Shown one piece after another: positions 9,280 through 18,176 of a DNA stretch of 55,679 bases. Origin of the DNA: Croceibacterium_A sp044506565. GTDB taxonomy: Bacteria > Pseudomonadota > Alphaproteobacteria > Sphingomonadales > Sphingomonadaceae. The notes beneath the pieces are model-generated. The model was not told the DNA's origin. It did no database searches and saw only the letters and a program-made list of their open reading frames with translations. Numbering within the stretch: position 1 is the stretch's first letter; the number at the start of each line of letters is the position of its first letter. The DNA lies in the NCBI GenBank assembly GCA_044506565.1, contig JBIQKN010000012.1:1-55679 (forward strand). Direction: 5' to 3'. The translations under genes and the position numbers were made by a program.

Positions 9280-9650
9280 TGCGGGCGGGGCCGACCGAAG
9301 GCGCCGTCGTCCCGTTCCCGAGCCAGCACGCGTCGCACGCGAAGGCGGCCCAGATCGGCTTCGAGCGGGCCGAGCTCCAGCGCATCCTCGACCTCTACGG
9401 CCGCATGGTCGCAGCCGGCGAATGGCGCGACTACGCGATGAGCTTCACCCGCGACTGCGCCGAGTTCGCCGCCTTCCGTCGCACGGCCGAGCATCCCCAA
9501 CTGAGGCTCGAGAAGCGCCCGGCGCTGCGCCAGCGCCAGGGGATGTGGGCGCTGTTCGGCGAGCACGGCCAGGTTCTCAAGCGCGGGCACGAGCTGGCCG
9601 GCGTGCTGGCTCCGCTCGAAAGGCGGCTGCTCAAAGTCGTCTGCGACTAA
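9279..9650 (+). CDS. DUF2794 family protein
   Basis: The 123-residue soluble protein belongs by eye to DUF2794, a family restricted mainly to alphaproteobacteria. The diagnostic stretch runs from GFERAELQRILDLYGRMVAAGEWRDYA to AFFRRTAEHPQLRLEK-type residues and ends with the aromatic MWALFGEHGQVLKRGHEL. Its role is unknown. The start codon overlaps the cysE stop (TGATG), which implies coupled translation. Confidence 0.8.
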   Translation: MRAGPTEGAVVPFPSQHASHAKAAQIGFERAELQRILDLYGRMVAAGEWRDYAMSFTRDCAEFAAFRRTAEHPQLRLEKRPALRQRQGMWALFGEHGQVLKRGHELAGVLAPLERRLLKVVCD

Positions 9651-9719
9651 CCGCGGGCCGATGCCGGCCTACGCGAAAATGCGTAGGTCTTAGCGCGATC
9701 TTAACCACGTCTCTCTACC

Positions 9720-10037
9720 ATGTGCGGTATGGAACACACCGCGCGTCTCGATCACTGGATATGCCGCCGGCAGGCGCCGCGGTTCCGCCTCGGCATGCAC
9801 GCGCGCCTGATCACCCTCGAACGGCACATGACGGTCCGGCTCGAGGATCTTTCGGAAGACGGCGCGAAAGTCACGCTTCCCTCACCCCACGCGTTCACGG
9901 TCTGCGTGCTCAAGTGGATGGACCATCACGCCTTTGCGGAAGTTCGCTGGATGAGCGACACCGCCGTCGGGCTGCAGTTCCCGAACCCGATTTCCGCCGA
10001 GGTACTCGCCGAGACCTGCCGCTACGCGCGCGGGTAG
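9720..10037 (+). CDS. PilZ domain protein
   Basis: The 105-residue protein is essentially a single PilZ domain, the common cyclic-di-GMP receptor fold. It shows the N-terminal arginine-rich motif (RRQAPRFRL, residues about 17-25) and the second-motif DLSEDGAKV, close to the usual D/NxSxxG. It ends with the strand TAVGLQFPNPIS. A second in-frame ATG three codons in (9729) is an alternative start, and neither has a good ribosome-binding site. A GGDEF-EAL enzyme that could make or break the ligand lies 5 kb downstream. Confidence 0.82.
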   Translation: MCGMEHTARLDHWICRRQAPRFRLGMHARLITLERHMTVRLEDLSEDGAKVTLPSPHAFTVCVLKWMDHHAFAEVRWMSDTAVGLQFPNPISAEVLAETCRYARG

Positions 10038-10064
10038 CGCGCCTGGTCGGTCGACGCGGCGCGA

Positions 10065-10736
10065 TCAGAGGCGTTCCAGCGCGGCGATGAGACCGTCGTA
10101 GTGATCGACAACGACGTCCGCGCCGAGCTCGGCTGCGGGAAGATCGTTGTAGCCGAAGCTCAGTGCCACCACCGGTACCCGGGCATTGCGCGCCGCGCGC
10201 ACGTCGAAGCTCGAATCGCCGACCATCGCGAAGCGCCCGCCGCCGAGCATCAGGACGGCCGTGTCGATCATGTCGGGGGCCGGCTTGGCTCGCCCGGGGC
10301 CGAGCGTGTCGCCGCCGAGGATCAACTCGAAACGGTCGGTAAGCTCGAGCGCGTCGAGCAGCTTGCGCGAGAACACCTCGAGCTTGTTGGTGATCACCGC
10401 CAGCCGGCAGCCGCGATCGCGCAGTGCATCCAGCGCCTCGAGGCAGCCGGGGTAGGGGACGGTGTGGTCGGCGATGTGGGCCTCGTAATACTCGAGCAGG
10501 GTGCCGAGTGCCGCTTCGAAGTCGGCTTCCTCGAGCGGCCCGCCGGTGTGCTCGAGCGCGCGGGTGAGCATCGCCCGCGTTCCGCCGCCGACGAAGTTAC
10601 GGACGCTCTCCGGCGCCACTTGCCGCCGTCCGATCACCGAGAGCGCGTGGTTGAGCGCGGGGGCGAGGTCGCGGTTCGAATCGACCAGCGTGCCATCGAG
10701 GTCGAAGCCGACGATGTCGAACGGGAATGCAGTCAT
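10065..10736 (-). CDS. gph: Phosphoglycolate phosphatase-type HAD hydrolase
   Basis: The 223-residue product is a haloacid-dehalogenase-fold phosphatase. Motif I is GFDLDGTLVDS with the nucleophile Asp, motif II is AVITNKLE, a Lys lies in the KPAPD segment, and motif IV is MVGDSSFDVRAARNA. The cap domain and length match phosphoglycolate phosphatase, which removes 2-phosphoglycolate formed during DNA repair. Other small phosphate esters are possible substrates. The start is the ATG ending at 10736; it is divergent from glmU, which starts 61 bp away. Confidence 0.88.
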   Translation of the reverse strand: MTAFPFDIVGFDLDGTLVDSNRDLAPALNHALSVIGRRQVAPESVRNFVGGGTRAMLTRALEHTGGPLEEADFEAALGTLLEYYEAHIADHTVPYPGCLEALDALRDRGCRLAVITNKLEVFSRKLLDALELTDRFELILGGDTLGPGRAKPAPDMIDTAVLMLGGGRFAMVGDSSFDVRAARNARVPVVALSFGYNDLPAAELGADVVVDHYDGLIAALERL

Positions 10737-10797
10737 CCGGGGAGCCCTTGGCGCAGGCATCTGGAATCCGCAACCGGATGATGGCAAGTGCCGGCCG

Positions 10798-12171
10798 ATG
10801 ACGGATCAAGCCGAACCCGCCGCCCGTCCGCTCGCCGCGATCATCCTCGCCGCGGGCAAAGGGACGCGGATGAAGAGCGCCATGCACAAGGTGCTCCACC
10901 CGCTGGCGGGGAGACCGATGATCGAGCACCTGCTCGCCTCGCTCGGTGAGCTCGAGCCCACTCGGACGGTGATCGTGGTCGGCGACGCGCGAGAGCAGCT
11001 CGAGGCGGCTCTCGCCGGGCGGGCGGATTTCGCCGTGCAGGAGCCGCAACTCGGCACCGGGCACGCGGTCCAGCAGGCCCAGGCGGCGCTGGAGGGGTTT
11101 GAGGGCAACGTGCTCGTGCTCTACGGCGACGTGCCCTTGGTCCGCCCGGAGACGATGCGATCGCTCGTGGCCCGGCTGGACGCGCCGGACAGTCCCGAGG
11201 CGGTCGTGCTCGGGTTCATGCCCGAGGATCCGCTGCAATACGGCCGGGTCATCGCCACCGGCGACCGGATCACCTGGATGGTCGAGCACAAGGATGCCGA
11301 CGAGGGTCAGCGCGCCTGCCGGCTGTGCAATTCGGGCATGCTGGCCGCGCGCTCGGAAACCCTGTTCGAACTGCTCGCGCAAGTCGGCAACGACAACGCG
11401 CAGGGCGAGTACTACCTGCCCGACGTCGTCAACGTCGCGATTTCCAGCGGGCTGACCTGTGCGGTCGTCGTGACCGACGATCCGGACGAGGTCGCCGGGA
11501 TCAATTCGCGCGCCGAGCTTGCGCAGGCGGAGGCGCGTTGGCAGCGGGCGCGGCGGGCCGCGGCGATGGCCGAAGGAGCGACGCTGGTGGCGCCCGAGAC
11601 GGTCATGTTCAGCTGGGACACGCGTCTCGGCCGCGACGTCGTCGTCGAACCCTATGTCGTCTTCGGCCCGGGTGTCGAGGTGGCTGACGGCGCGGTGATC
11701 CATGCGTTCTGCCACATCGAGGGAGCGCGCATCGCGAGTGGAACCTCGGTCGGGCCGTTCGCCCGGCTCCGTCCCGGTACCGTGCTCGAGCCTTCGGCCA
11801 AGGTCGGCAATTTCGTCGAGGTCAAGAACACCGTCCTCGGCGAGGGGGCCAAGGCCAACCACCTGACCTACCTCGGCGATGCGACGGTGGGCGCGGGGGC
11901 GAACATCGGCGCGGGCACGATCACCTGCAACTACGACGGCTATTTCAAGTACCGGACGGAGATCGGCCCGCGCGCCTTCGTCGGCTCGAACAGCGCGCTG
12001 ATCGCGCCGGTCCGGATCGGCGCCGACGCGATCGTCGCCGCCGGCAGTGCGGTCAGCCGCGACGTGGCCGACGGCGAGCTGCGCCTGGTCCGTGCCGAGC
12101 AACTGGTGAAGCCCGGCTGGGCCGACCGCTTCCACGACGCGATGAGGAAGAAGAAGGCGGATTCGAAGTAG
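10798..12171 (+). CDS. glmU: Bifunctional UDP-GlcNAc pyrophosphorylase / glucosamine-1-phosphate acetyltransferase
   Basis: The 457-residue GlmU makes UDP-GlcNAc for peptidoglycan and lipopolysaccharide. The N-terminal uridylyltransferase domain (to about residue 235) has the LAAGKGTRMKS loop, the QLGTGHAVQQA segment and LYGDVPL. The C-terminal left-handed beta-helix carries the acetyltransferase residues in NFVEVKNT, KANHLTYLGDA, GAGTITCNYDG and FVGSNSALIAP. The product GlcN-6-P comes from GlmS, encoded just downstream beyond a toxin-antitoxin pair. Confidence 0.97.
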   Translation: MTDQAEPAARPLAAIILAAGKGTRMKSAMHKVLHPLAGRPMIEHLLASLGELEPTRTVIVVGDAREQLEAALAGRADFAVQEPQLGTGHAVQQAQAALEGFEGNVLVLYGDVPLVRPETMRSLVARLDAPDSPEAVVLGFMPEDPLQYGRVIATGDRITWMVEHKDADEGQRACRLCNSGMLAARSETLFELLAQVGNDNAQGEYYLPDVVNVAISSGLTCAVVVTDDPDEVAGINSRAELAQAEARWQRARRAAAMAEGATLVAPETVMFSWDTRLGRDVVVEPYVVFGPGVEVADGAVIHAFCHIEGARIASGTSVGPFARLRPGTVLEPSAKVGNFVEVKNTVLGEGAKANHLTYLGDATVGAGANIGAGTITCNYDGYFKYRTEIGPRAFVGSNSALIAPVRIGADAIVAAGSAVSRDVADGELRLVRAEQLVKPGWADRFHDAMRKKKADSK

Positions 12172-12185
12172 CGACGCGCTTGCAT

Positions 12186-12214
12186 TGATATCAAGATATG
12201 ATATCGTAATATCA
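12186..12214. promoter_or_regulatory. Triple TGATATCA-like boxes, probable antitoxin operator
   Basis: Three 8-bp near-identical palindromes lie directly before the antitoxin ATG at 12217: TGATATCA (12186-12193), TGATATCG (12199-12206) and TAATATCA (12207-12214). The stretch is strikingly AT-rich against its surroundings. Ribbon-helix-helix antitoxins usually bind short palindromic repeats over their own promoter, so this is most likely the autoregulatory operator; TATGATAT-like cores could also serve as the -10 region. Confidence 0.6.
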
Positions 12215-12216
12215 CC

Positions 12217-12477
12217 ATGCCGCGAATCCTCGTCGACCTGCCCGATCACGACCTCGCCTGGCTCGACGGCGTCGCGGCCGAGAGCGGTCGGTCGCGGGCG
12301 GCGGTGCTGCGCGAAGCCGTGGCCACGTATCGCGCCGCGAACGTCGACTGGCTTGAGCGCGGCCTCGGCCTGTGGACCGTGCACGGGGCGGGCCGCGACG
12401 GCGACGAGTTCGAGGAAGCCGTGCGCCCTGGCTGGGCCACGCTCGATCGATCGGCGCAGGGGCCGGACGAGGCGTGA
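12217..12477 (+). CDS. Ribbon-helix-helix antitoxin
   Basis: The 86-residue protein starts with a CopG/MetJ-type ribbon-helix-helix fold: the strand PRILVDLP, then two helices with the turn DGVAAESGRSRAAVLREAV. The C-terminal half (from about residue 45) carries acidic and Trp residues and would wrap the toxin. The PIN gene begins in its stop codon (GTGA overlap), the standard layout of a VapBC pair. The three palindromes just upstream are the likely self-binding sites. Confidence 0.85.
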   Translation: MPRILVDLPDHDLAWLDGVAAESGRSRAAVLREAVATYRAANVDWLERGLGLWTVHGAGRDGDEFEEAVRPGWATLDRSAQGPDEA

Positions 12478-12842
12478 GCGAGATCTATTTCGATACCGGC
12501 GTGGTAGTCGACGCGCTCTCGGGGCACCCGAAGGCCGCCGCCGAGCTCCGCCGGGCCAAACGGCCGTGGCTCTGCCGGATCAGCTGGCTCGAGATTCTCG
12601 GCGAAGCGCCGCCCGCTGCGCGCGACGAAACCGAGCGCTTTCTCGCCAACTTCGCGATCCGCGAAGTCTCGCCGGAAATCGCCCGCCGCGCGGCCAACCT
12701 GCGCTACGAGAAGCCCGGCATCGGGCTCGGCGCCGCGCTGGTGCTCGCTTCGGCGCAGGAGCACGGCGGCATTCTCGTGACTCGCAACATCAGGGATTTT
12801 CCGGCCGCGATGCCGGGGATCCGCATCCCCTACCTCATCTGA
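12474..12842 (+). CDS. PIN domain toxin (VapC family)
   Basis: The 122-residue protein is a PIN-fold ribonuclease paired with the antitoxin. Conserved acidic residues are seen at the N-terminus (YFDTGVVVD, Asp7), in SWLEIL (Glu near residue 40) and in TRNIRDFP near the C-terminus. At the place where most VapC toxins have PDA or LPDA, this protein reads LGAALVLASA, so the usual third metal-binding Asp is replaced by Ala. Activity may therefore be weakened or lost. Translation starts at a GTG overlapping the antitoxin stop. The pair sits between glmU and glmS. Confidence 0.82.
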   Translation: MSEIYFDTGVVVDALSGHPKAAAELRRAKRPWLCRISWLEILGEAPPAARDETERFLANFAIREVSPEIARRAANLRYEKPGIGLGAALVLASAQEHGGILVTRNIRDFPAAMPGIRIPYLI

Positions 12843-12860
12843 CCAGGGATCGCTCGGACC

Positions 12861-14684
12861 ATGTGTGGAATCATCGGCATCGTCGGCAGGGAAGCGGTCG
12901 CGGACCGGCTCGTCGACGGGCTCAGGCGGATGGAATACCGCGGCTACGACAGCGCGGGCATCTGCACGCTTGACCACGGAGAGCTGGTCCGCAGGCGGGC
13001 GGAGGGCAAGCTCGCCAACCTGGTGTTCGAACTCGAGCGGAATCCGGCGCCCGGGAACGTCGGCATCGCCCACACGCGCTGGGCGACGCACGGCGCCCCG
13101 ACGGCCAACAACGCGCACCCGCACGCGACCGGCCAGGTCGCGCTGGTCCACAACGGGATCATCGAGAATTTCAAGCCGCTTCGCGAAGCGCTGCTCGCGC
13201 GCGGGCGGATGTTCGAAAGCGAGACCGACACCGAGATCGTCGCGCACCTGGTTTCGGAGCTCGTCGAAGCGAGCCAGTCGCCGGAGGACGCCGTGCGCGC
13301 GGTCCTGCCGCAACTGCGCGGCGCGTTCGCCCTGGCGATCGCGTTCCGCTCTCACCCCGACATCTTGATCGGTGCCCGTCTCGGCTCGCCGTTGGTCGTC
13401 GGCTACGGCGACGGCGAGACCTACCTCGGCTCCGATGCGCTCGCACTGGCACCGCTCACGCAGCGCATCTCCTACCTGGAGGAAGGCGACTGGGTCGTGC
13501 TGACCCACGAAGGGGCGAGGATCTTCGACAAGGACAACAACCCGGTCGAGCGCGAGATCAGCACTTCGGGCGCCTCGGCGGCGGCGATCGAGAAGGGCAA
13601 CTATCGCCACTTCATGCAGAAGGAGATTTTCGAGCAGCCGACGGTCGTCGCCCAGACCCTGCGGAGCTACCTGCGCCCGGTCGAGATGCAGGTGGCGCTG
13701 CCGCAGATGGACTTCGACATCACCGCGATCAGGCGGGTGACGATCGTCGCCTGCGGTACCAGCTACTATGCAGGTATGGTCGCCAAGTACTGGTTCGAGC
13801 AGTTCGCCCGCATCCCGGTCGACATCGATTTCGCCAGCGAGTTCCGCTATCGCGAGCCGGTCATGGAGCCGGGCGGGCTCGCGCTGTTCATCTCGCAGAG
13901 CGGGGAGACGGCCGACACGCTCGCCGCGCTCAGGCATTGCCGGGCCGAGGGCCAGACGATCGCCGTGGTGGTCAACGTGCCGACCAGCTCGATGGCGCGC
14001 GAGGCGGACCTGCTGCTGCCGACCCACGCCGGGCCCGAGATCGGCGTCGCCTCGACCAAGGCGTTCACCTGCCAGCTCGCGGTGCTTGCGGCGCTCGCGG
14101 CGCACTTCGCGGTCAGAAAGGGGCGGATCGACCAGGCACAGGAGGCGGAGATCGTCCGCCACCTGCTCGAAGCCCCCGCCTGCCTCAACGCCGCGCTCGA
14201 CCACGACGAGGAAATCGCCGCGATGGCGCACCTTATCGCCCCGGCGCGCGACGTGCTCTACCTCGGGCGAGGCCCTGACTTCCCGCTCGCCCTCGAGGGG
14301 GCGTTGAAACTCAAGGAAATCAGCTACATTCATGCCGAGGGCTATGCCGCGGGCGAGATGAAGCACGGACCTATCGCGCTGATCGACGAGGCCGTCCCGG
14401 TGATCGTGCTGGCCCCTTCGGGCCCGCTGTTCGAGAAGACCGTCTCGAACATGCAGGAAGTGCGCGCCCGCGGGGGCAAGATCGTGCTGATTTCCGACAA
14501 GCGCGGGCTCGAGGAGGCCGGCGAGGGGTGCCTGGCGACGATCGAGATGCCGCAAGTTCACCCGCTGATCGCGCCGCTCGTCTATGCGGTTCCGGTGCAG
14601 CTTCTGGCCTACCACACGGCTTGCGTGAAGGGCACCGATGTCGACCAGCCACGCAACCTCGCAAAGTCGGTTACTGTCGAGTAA
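12861..14684 (+). CDS. glmS: Glutamine-fructose-6-phosphate aminotransferase (isomerizing)
   Basis: The 607-residue enzyme makes glucosamine-6-phosphate from fructose-6-phosphate and glutamine. The N-terminal class II amidotransferase domain begins with CGIIGIVG, whose Cys becomes the catalytic residue after loss of Met, and contains RMEYRGYDSAG, THTRWATHG-like and HNGIIENF segments. Two SIS domains follow, with ACGTSYYAG, SQSGETADTLAAL and the second-domain segment GRGPDFPLALEGALKLKEISYIHAE-like. The C-terminus KGTDVDQPRNLAKSVTVE is the canonical GlmS ending. No glmS ribozyme is seen upstream; only 18 bp separate it from the toxin gene. Confidence 0.97.
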   Translation: MCGIIGIVGREAVADRLVDGLRRMEYRGYDSAGICTLDHGELVRRRAEGKLANLVFELERNPAPGNVGIAHTRWATHGAPTANNAHPHATGQVALVHNGIIENFKPLREALLARGRMFESETDTEIVAHLVSELVEASQSPEDAVRAVLPQLRGAFALAIAFRSHPDILIGARLGSPLVVGYGDGETYLGSDALALAPLTQRISYLEEGDWVVLTHEGARIFDKDNNPVEREISTSGASAAAIEKGNYRHFMQKEIFEQPTVVAQTLRSYLRPVEMQVALPQMDFDITAIRRVTIVACGTSYYAGMVAKYWFEQFARIPVDIDFASEFRYREPVMEPGGLALFISQSGETADTLAALRHCRAEGQTIAVVVNVPTSSMAREADLLLPTHAGPEIGVASTKAFTCQLAVLAALAAHFAVRKGRIDQAQEAEIVRHLLEAPACLNAALDHDEEIAAMAHLIAPARDVLYLGRGPDFPLALEGALKLKEISYIHAEGYAAGEMKHGPIALIDEAVPVIVLAPSGPLFEKTVSNMQEVRARGGKIVLISDKRGLEEAGEGCLATIEMPQVHPLIAPLVYAVPVQLLAYHTACVKGTDVDQPRNLAKSVTVE

Positions 14685-14768
14685 GTCACGGTGGAATGGG
14701 TAAAATTTTTCAACCCGCAGGTTCGTAACTTTACCCTGCCCTAACCATTGCCGGGCTATCGCGGCAGA

Positions 14769-17123
14769 GTGACGGGCAATCACTCCGATTTGCCGGCGCT
14801 GCCGCTGCGCCTATCGCCGCTGCAAGTGCTCGGGCTGACGGACCCGGACGAGGGTGACTGGGCGCGCCTGCGCGCGCTGCAGTACGCCGCGATCCACAAG
14901 GTCGCCCCGTTGCGGATCGCCTCGCAGTCGCTTGCCGGACTGGTCGCGGTTTCGCTGTTCGTCGGCGAGTTTCCCGCCATCTGGCTCGCCGCGTGGGTCG
15001 CTGCCCTGATCGCCGCGCTGTGGGGCCAGACGCGGATCGATCGCGAGTTCGCCAATATCGATCCGCGCCTCATGACGCGGATGGCCTACGCTCGCCAGCT
15101 CGGCGCGGTCGTGATCTGCGCAATGGTGTGGGTTGCGGCGCTCGTCGCCTCGGCCCGCTACGGCACGAGCGCCGATCACTTCGCGCTGTGGTCGATCGTC
15201 GCCATGCTGCTCGCCGGATCGGCCGCCGCCTTGCCGGCCGCGCCGATTTCCCGGGTGGCGTTCGCGCTGATCACCGGAGGCACCGCCACCGCAACCTTCT
15301 ATTTCCTCGATCACCTGCCGTTCGCCGCGGCGTCGCTGGTGTTCACCGGCGTCGCGATGAGCGGCGCGATCGAAGCCGGGCGAATCTATCTCTCGGCCCG
15401 GATCGCCGAAGTCGGCGTGGCGGAAAAGGAAGAGGTCGTCTCGCTGCTGCTGCGCGAGTTCCAGGAGAACGAAGCCGACTGGCTCTGGCAGATCGACCCG
15501 AACCGCCGGATCCGCGCCGCGAGCCCACGTTTCGCCTACGCGCTCGGCCGCGAGCCGGCGTCGATCGAAGGCGCCTCGTTCATCCAGATGATCGCCGGCA
15601 GCGCGTGGGAAAGCGGCCAGTTCCCGCCGAGCCTGCACGATCTCGCCGAGCGGCTCAAACGGCGCGAGAGCTTCTCCAACCTTCTGGTCCAGGTCGAGGT
15701 CGACACCGGGCGGCGCTGGTGGGAGCTGTCGGGCACGCCGATGCTCGACGATCGCGGCAACTTCATCGGCTTCCGCGGGGTCGGCTCGGACGTCACCGAG
15801 CAACGGGAGTCCGACGAGAAGATCGCCTACCTCGCGCGCTACGACACGTTGACCGGCCTGCCCAACCGGCTGATGCTGACAGAAGCGCTCGGCGAGGCGA
15901 TGCGCTACTGCGAGCAGTGGCGGGCGCGGTGCGCGTTCCTGATGATCGACCTCGACCGCTTCAAACAGGTCAACGATTCGCTCGGACACCAGGTCGGCGA
16001 CCGGCTGCTGGCGCAGGTCTCGCAGCGGCTGAAGTCGGTCTGCGGTCCCAACGAGCAATGCGGCCGGCTCGGCGGCGACGAGTTCGCGATCGTCATCCGC
16101 GATGCGTCCGAGGGCGGTTGCGTGGCCCGCGTGGCCGAGGCCGTCATCGAGGTGCTGTCGCAGCCTTACGACGTCGACAACAACAAGCTGTTCGTGGGCG
16201 CCAGCGTCGGGTCGGCGGTCGGGCCGAGCGATGGTGCGACGGTCGAGATGCTGATGCGCAACGCCGACCTCGCGCTCTACCGGGCCAAGGACGAGGGCGG
16301 AGGCCTGCACTACCGCTACGAGCCTGCGCTCCACGCCAACGTCGAGGAGCGGCGCAAGCTCGAGCTCGCGCTGCGGCAGGCGATCGGCAACGAGGAGCTT
16401 CGCCTCCATTTCCAGCCGGTGGTCGACGCCACGCGCGAGCACGTGGTCAGCTTCGAGGCTCTGGTCCGCTGGCACAGCGCCGAGCACGGTTTCGTCAGCC
16501 CCGGCAAATTCATCCCGCTGGCCGAGGATACCCGCCTGATCGTGCCGATCGGCGAATGGGTACTGCGCGAGGCTTGCCGCGAGGCGGCCCGCTGGCCGGG
16601 GCAGATCAAGGTCGCGGTCAACGTTTCCGGCGAACAGCTGCTCGAGCCGGGCTTCGCCGGCAACGTGGTTCACGCGCTGGCCGACAGCGGGCTTCCTGCG
16701 AGCCGGCTCGAGGTCGAAGTGACCGAAAGCATCTTCCTGCGCGATCCGCGGATCGCCCGGCAGACGCTCGAGGAGATCATGGCGCTCGGCTGCTCGGTAG
16801 CGCTCGACGACTTCGGCACCGGCTACTCCTCGCTCGGTTACCTGCGGGCGCTGAAGTTCTCGACCATCAAGGTCGACCGCAGCTTCGTGCAGGGCGCGGC
16901 GCAGGGCAGCCGCGAGAGCCTGGCGATCATCCGCGCCGTGGTGGCGATGGCGCAGAGCCTCGAGATGACCACCACCGCCGAGGGCGCGGAGACGCTCGAG
17001 GAAGTCGAGCTGATCCGCACGCTCGGATGCGACAAGATCCAGGGCTACTACTTCGGCCGCCCGATGGAGTCCGGCGATGCCCTCAAGCTGGTCCAGCGCG
17101 GCGGGCGCACGGTCGCCGCGTAG
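14769..17123 (+). CDS. Membrane-bound PAS-GGDEF-EAL cyclic-di-GMP enzyme
   Basis: The product (about 784 residues) has five to six N-terminal hydrophobic segments (residues about 50-205), then a PAS-like domain ending in SDVTEQRESDEKI, a GGDEF domain with the intact active motif at residue 435 (GRLGGDEFAIV), and an EAL domain with the intact EAL at residue 563 (SFEALVRW), NVSGEQL and DDFGTGYSSLGYL. Both the cyclase and phosphodiesterase sites look complete, so it could make or degrade c-di-GMP. The start is a GTG at 14769; a TTG at 14748 is an alternative. It is convergent with purQ. Confidence 0.9.
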   Translation: MTGNHSDLPALPLRLSPLQVLGLTDPDEGDWARLRALQYAAIHKVAPLRIASQSLAGLVAVSLFVGEFPAIWLAAWVAALIAALWGQTRIDREFANIDPRLMTRMAYARQLGAVVICAMVWVAALVASARYGTSADHFALWSIVAMLLAGSAAALPAAPISRVAFALITGGTATATFYFLDHLPFAAASLVFTGVAMSGAIEAGRIYLSARIAEVGVAEKEEVVSLLLREFQENEADWLWQIDPNRRIRAASPRFAYALGREPASIEGASFIQMIAGSAWESGQFPPSLHDLAERLKRRESFSNLLVQVEVDTGRRWWELSGTPMLDDRGNFIGFRGVGSDVTEQRESDEKIAYLARYDTLTGLPNRLMLTEALGEAMRYCEQWRARCAFLMIDLDRFKQVNDSLGHQVGDRLLAQVSQRLKSVCGPNEQCGRLGGDEFAIVIRDASEGGCVARVAEAVIEVLSQPYDVDNNKLFVGASVGSAVGPSDGATVEMLMRNADLALYRAKDEGGGLHYRYEPALHANVEERRKLELALRQAIGNEELRLHFQPVVDATREHVVSFEALVRWHSAEHGFVSPGKFIPLAEDTRLIVPIGEWVLREACREAARWPGQIKVAVNVSGEQLLEPGFAGNVVHALADSGLPASRLEVEVTESIFLRDPRIARQTLEEIMALGCSVALDDFGTGYSSLGYLRALKFSTIKVDRSFVQGAAQGSRESLAIIRAVVAMAQSLEMTTTAEGAETLEEVELIRTLGCDKIQGYYFGRPMESGDALKLVQRGGRTVAA

Positions 17124-17137
17124 CGGCGGCCGAAATC

Positions 17138-17815
17138 TCAGGCGTCGACCAGGCCCCGCACGGCGCTTTCGAACAGCGCCCGCCCGTCGCTTCCGCCGAG
17201 CTCGGGTTCGATCGCGCGCTCGGGATGCGGCATCATGCCGAGCACGGTCCCGGTTTCGTTGAGCACCCCGGCGATCGCCCGCTGCGAGCCGTTGACTTCC
17301 TCGACGTAGCGGAAGGCCACGCGGCCTTCGCCCTCGAGCCGGTCGAGCGTCGCCTCGTCGGCGAAGTAGTTGCCGTCGTGGTGCGCGACCGGGAAGTGCA
17401 CGATCTGCCCGGCTTCGTAGCCGGCCGTGAACAGCGACTGGCTGGTCTCGACCTTCAGCGGAACGGTCCGGCAGACGAAGGTCTGGCCGGCGTTGCGCAT
17501 CAGCGCGCCGGGCAGCAGGCCGCTCTCGGTCAGCACCTGGAAGCCGTTGCACACGCCGAGTACCGGCACACCACGGCCAGCGGCGCGGACCACCGCCTGC
17601 ATGATCGGGCTGCGCGCGGCCATCGCGCCGGAGCGCAGATAGTCGCCGTAGGAAAACCCGCCGGGCAGGGCGATGAAGTCGAGCCGCTCGGGCAGTTCGG
17701 CGTCGCCGTGCCAGACGCGGAGCGGCGCGGTGCCCGAAACCTTCTCCAGCGCCACCGCCATGTCGCGGTCGCAGTTGGACCCGGGGAACGTGACGACGGC
17801 GGCGCGGAAGCTCAT
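17138..17815 (-). CDS. purQ: Phosphoribosylformylglycinamidine synthase, glutaminase subunit
   Basis: The 225-residue PurQ supplies ammonia from glutamine to the FGAM synthase complex PurLSQ (purine step 4). It is a class I glutamine amidotransferase with VTFPGSNCDRD at the N-terminus, the oxyanion GGFSYGDYLR, the nucleophile Cys in LGVCNGFQ and the His/Glu pair in MPHPERAIE. The true start is the ATG ending at 17815, which shares one base with the purS stop. The frame is open further upstream, but that region is purS. Confidence 0.96.
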   Translation of the reverse strand: MSFRAAVVTFPGSNCDRDMAVALEKVSGTAPLRVWHGDAELPERLDFIALPGGFSYGDYLRSGAMAARSPIMQAVVRAAGRGVPVLGVCNGFQVLTESGLLPGALMRNAGQTFVCRTVPLKVETSQSLFTAGYEAGQIVHFPVAHHDGNYFADEATLDRLEGEGRVAFRYVEEVNGSQRAIAGVLNETGTVLGMMPHPERAIEPELGGSDGRALFESAVRGLVDA

Positions 17816-18054
17816 CAGGCGGTCTCCAGCTTCTCGATGCGGTAGTTCTCGATCACGAGGTTGGCGAGCAGCTGGCGGCACATCGCGTCGAGATCGGCGT
17901 CGCTGGTGCCGTCGGCCACGTCGAGCTCGATCAGCCGCCCGACGCGGACGTCCTCGATACCCGAGAAGCCGAGCCCTTCGAGCGCGTGGTGCACCGCGCG
18001 GCCCTGCGGATCGAGCACCCCGGGCTTGAGGCTGACGTGGATACGGACCTTCAT
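17815..18054 (-). CDS. purS: Phosphoribosylformylglycinamidine synthase subunit PurS
   Basis: The 79-residue PurS is the small structural subunit that joins PurL and PurQ. Marks are the KVRIHVSLKPGVLDPQG start, the GLGFSGIEDVRVGR core and the LLANLVIENYRIE end. It overlaps purQ by one base (TGATG), so the two are translated together. The large subunit purL is not in this window. Confidence 0.95.
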   Translation of the reverse strand: MKVRIHVSLKPGVLDPQGRAVHHALEGLGFSGIEDVRVGRLIELDVADGTSDADLDAMCRQLLANLVIENYRIEKLETA

Positions 18055-18176
18055 CGGAGCTGGCCTCGCGCTGGAACTGTGGAGTCGCCGCAGCCTATGG
18101 CGATTGCGGCGGCGCCGGACAAGGGGCAGGGCGCCCGCCGCTTGCGAGCCCTGCGGCGCACGGGCATGGAGCGCCG

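Noticed and set aside
12860..12861. glmS ribozyme before glmS
   Set aside because: Only 18 bp separate glmS from the toxin gene, so there is no room for the ribozyme, which is typical of Gram-positive bacteria.
14993..17845. A very long open frame on the plus strand overlapping the GGDEF-EAL and purQ genes
   Set aside because: It is an Arg/Pro-rich shadow of high-GC coding DNA. It overlaps proteins with complete catalytic motifs on both strands.
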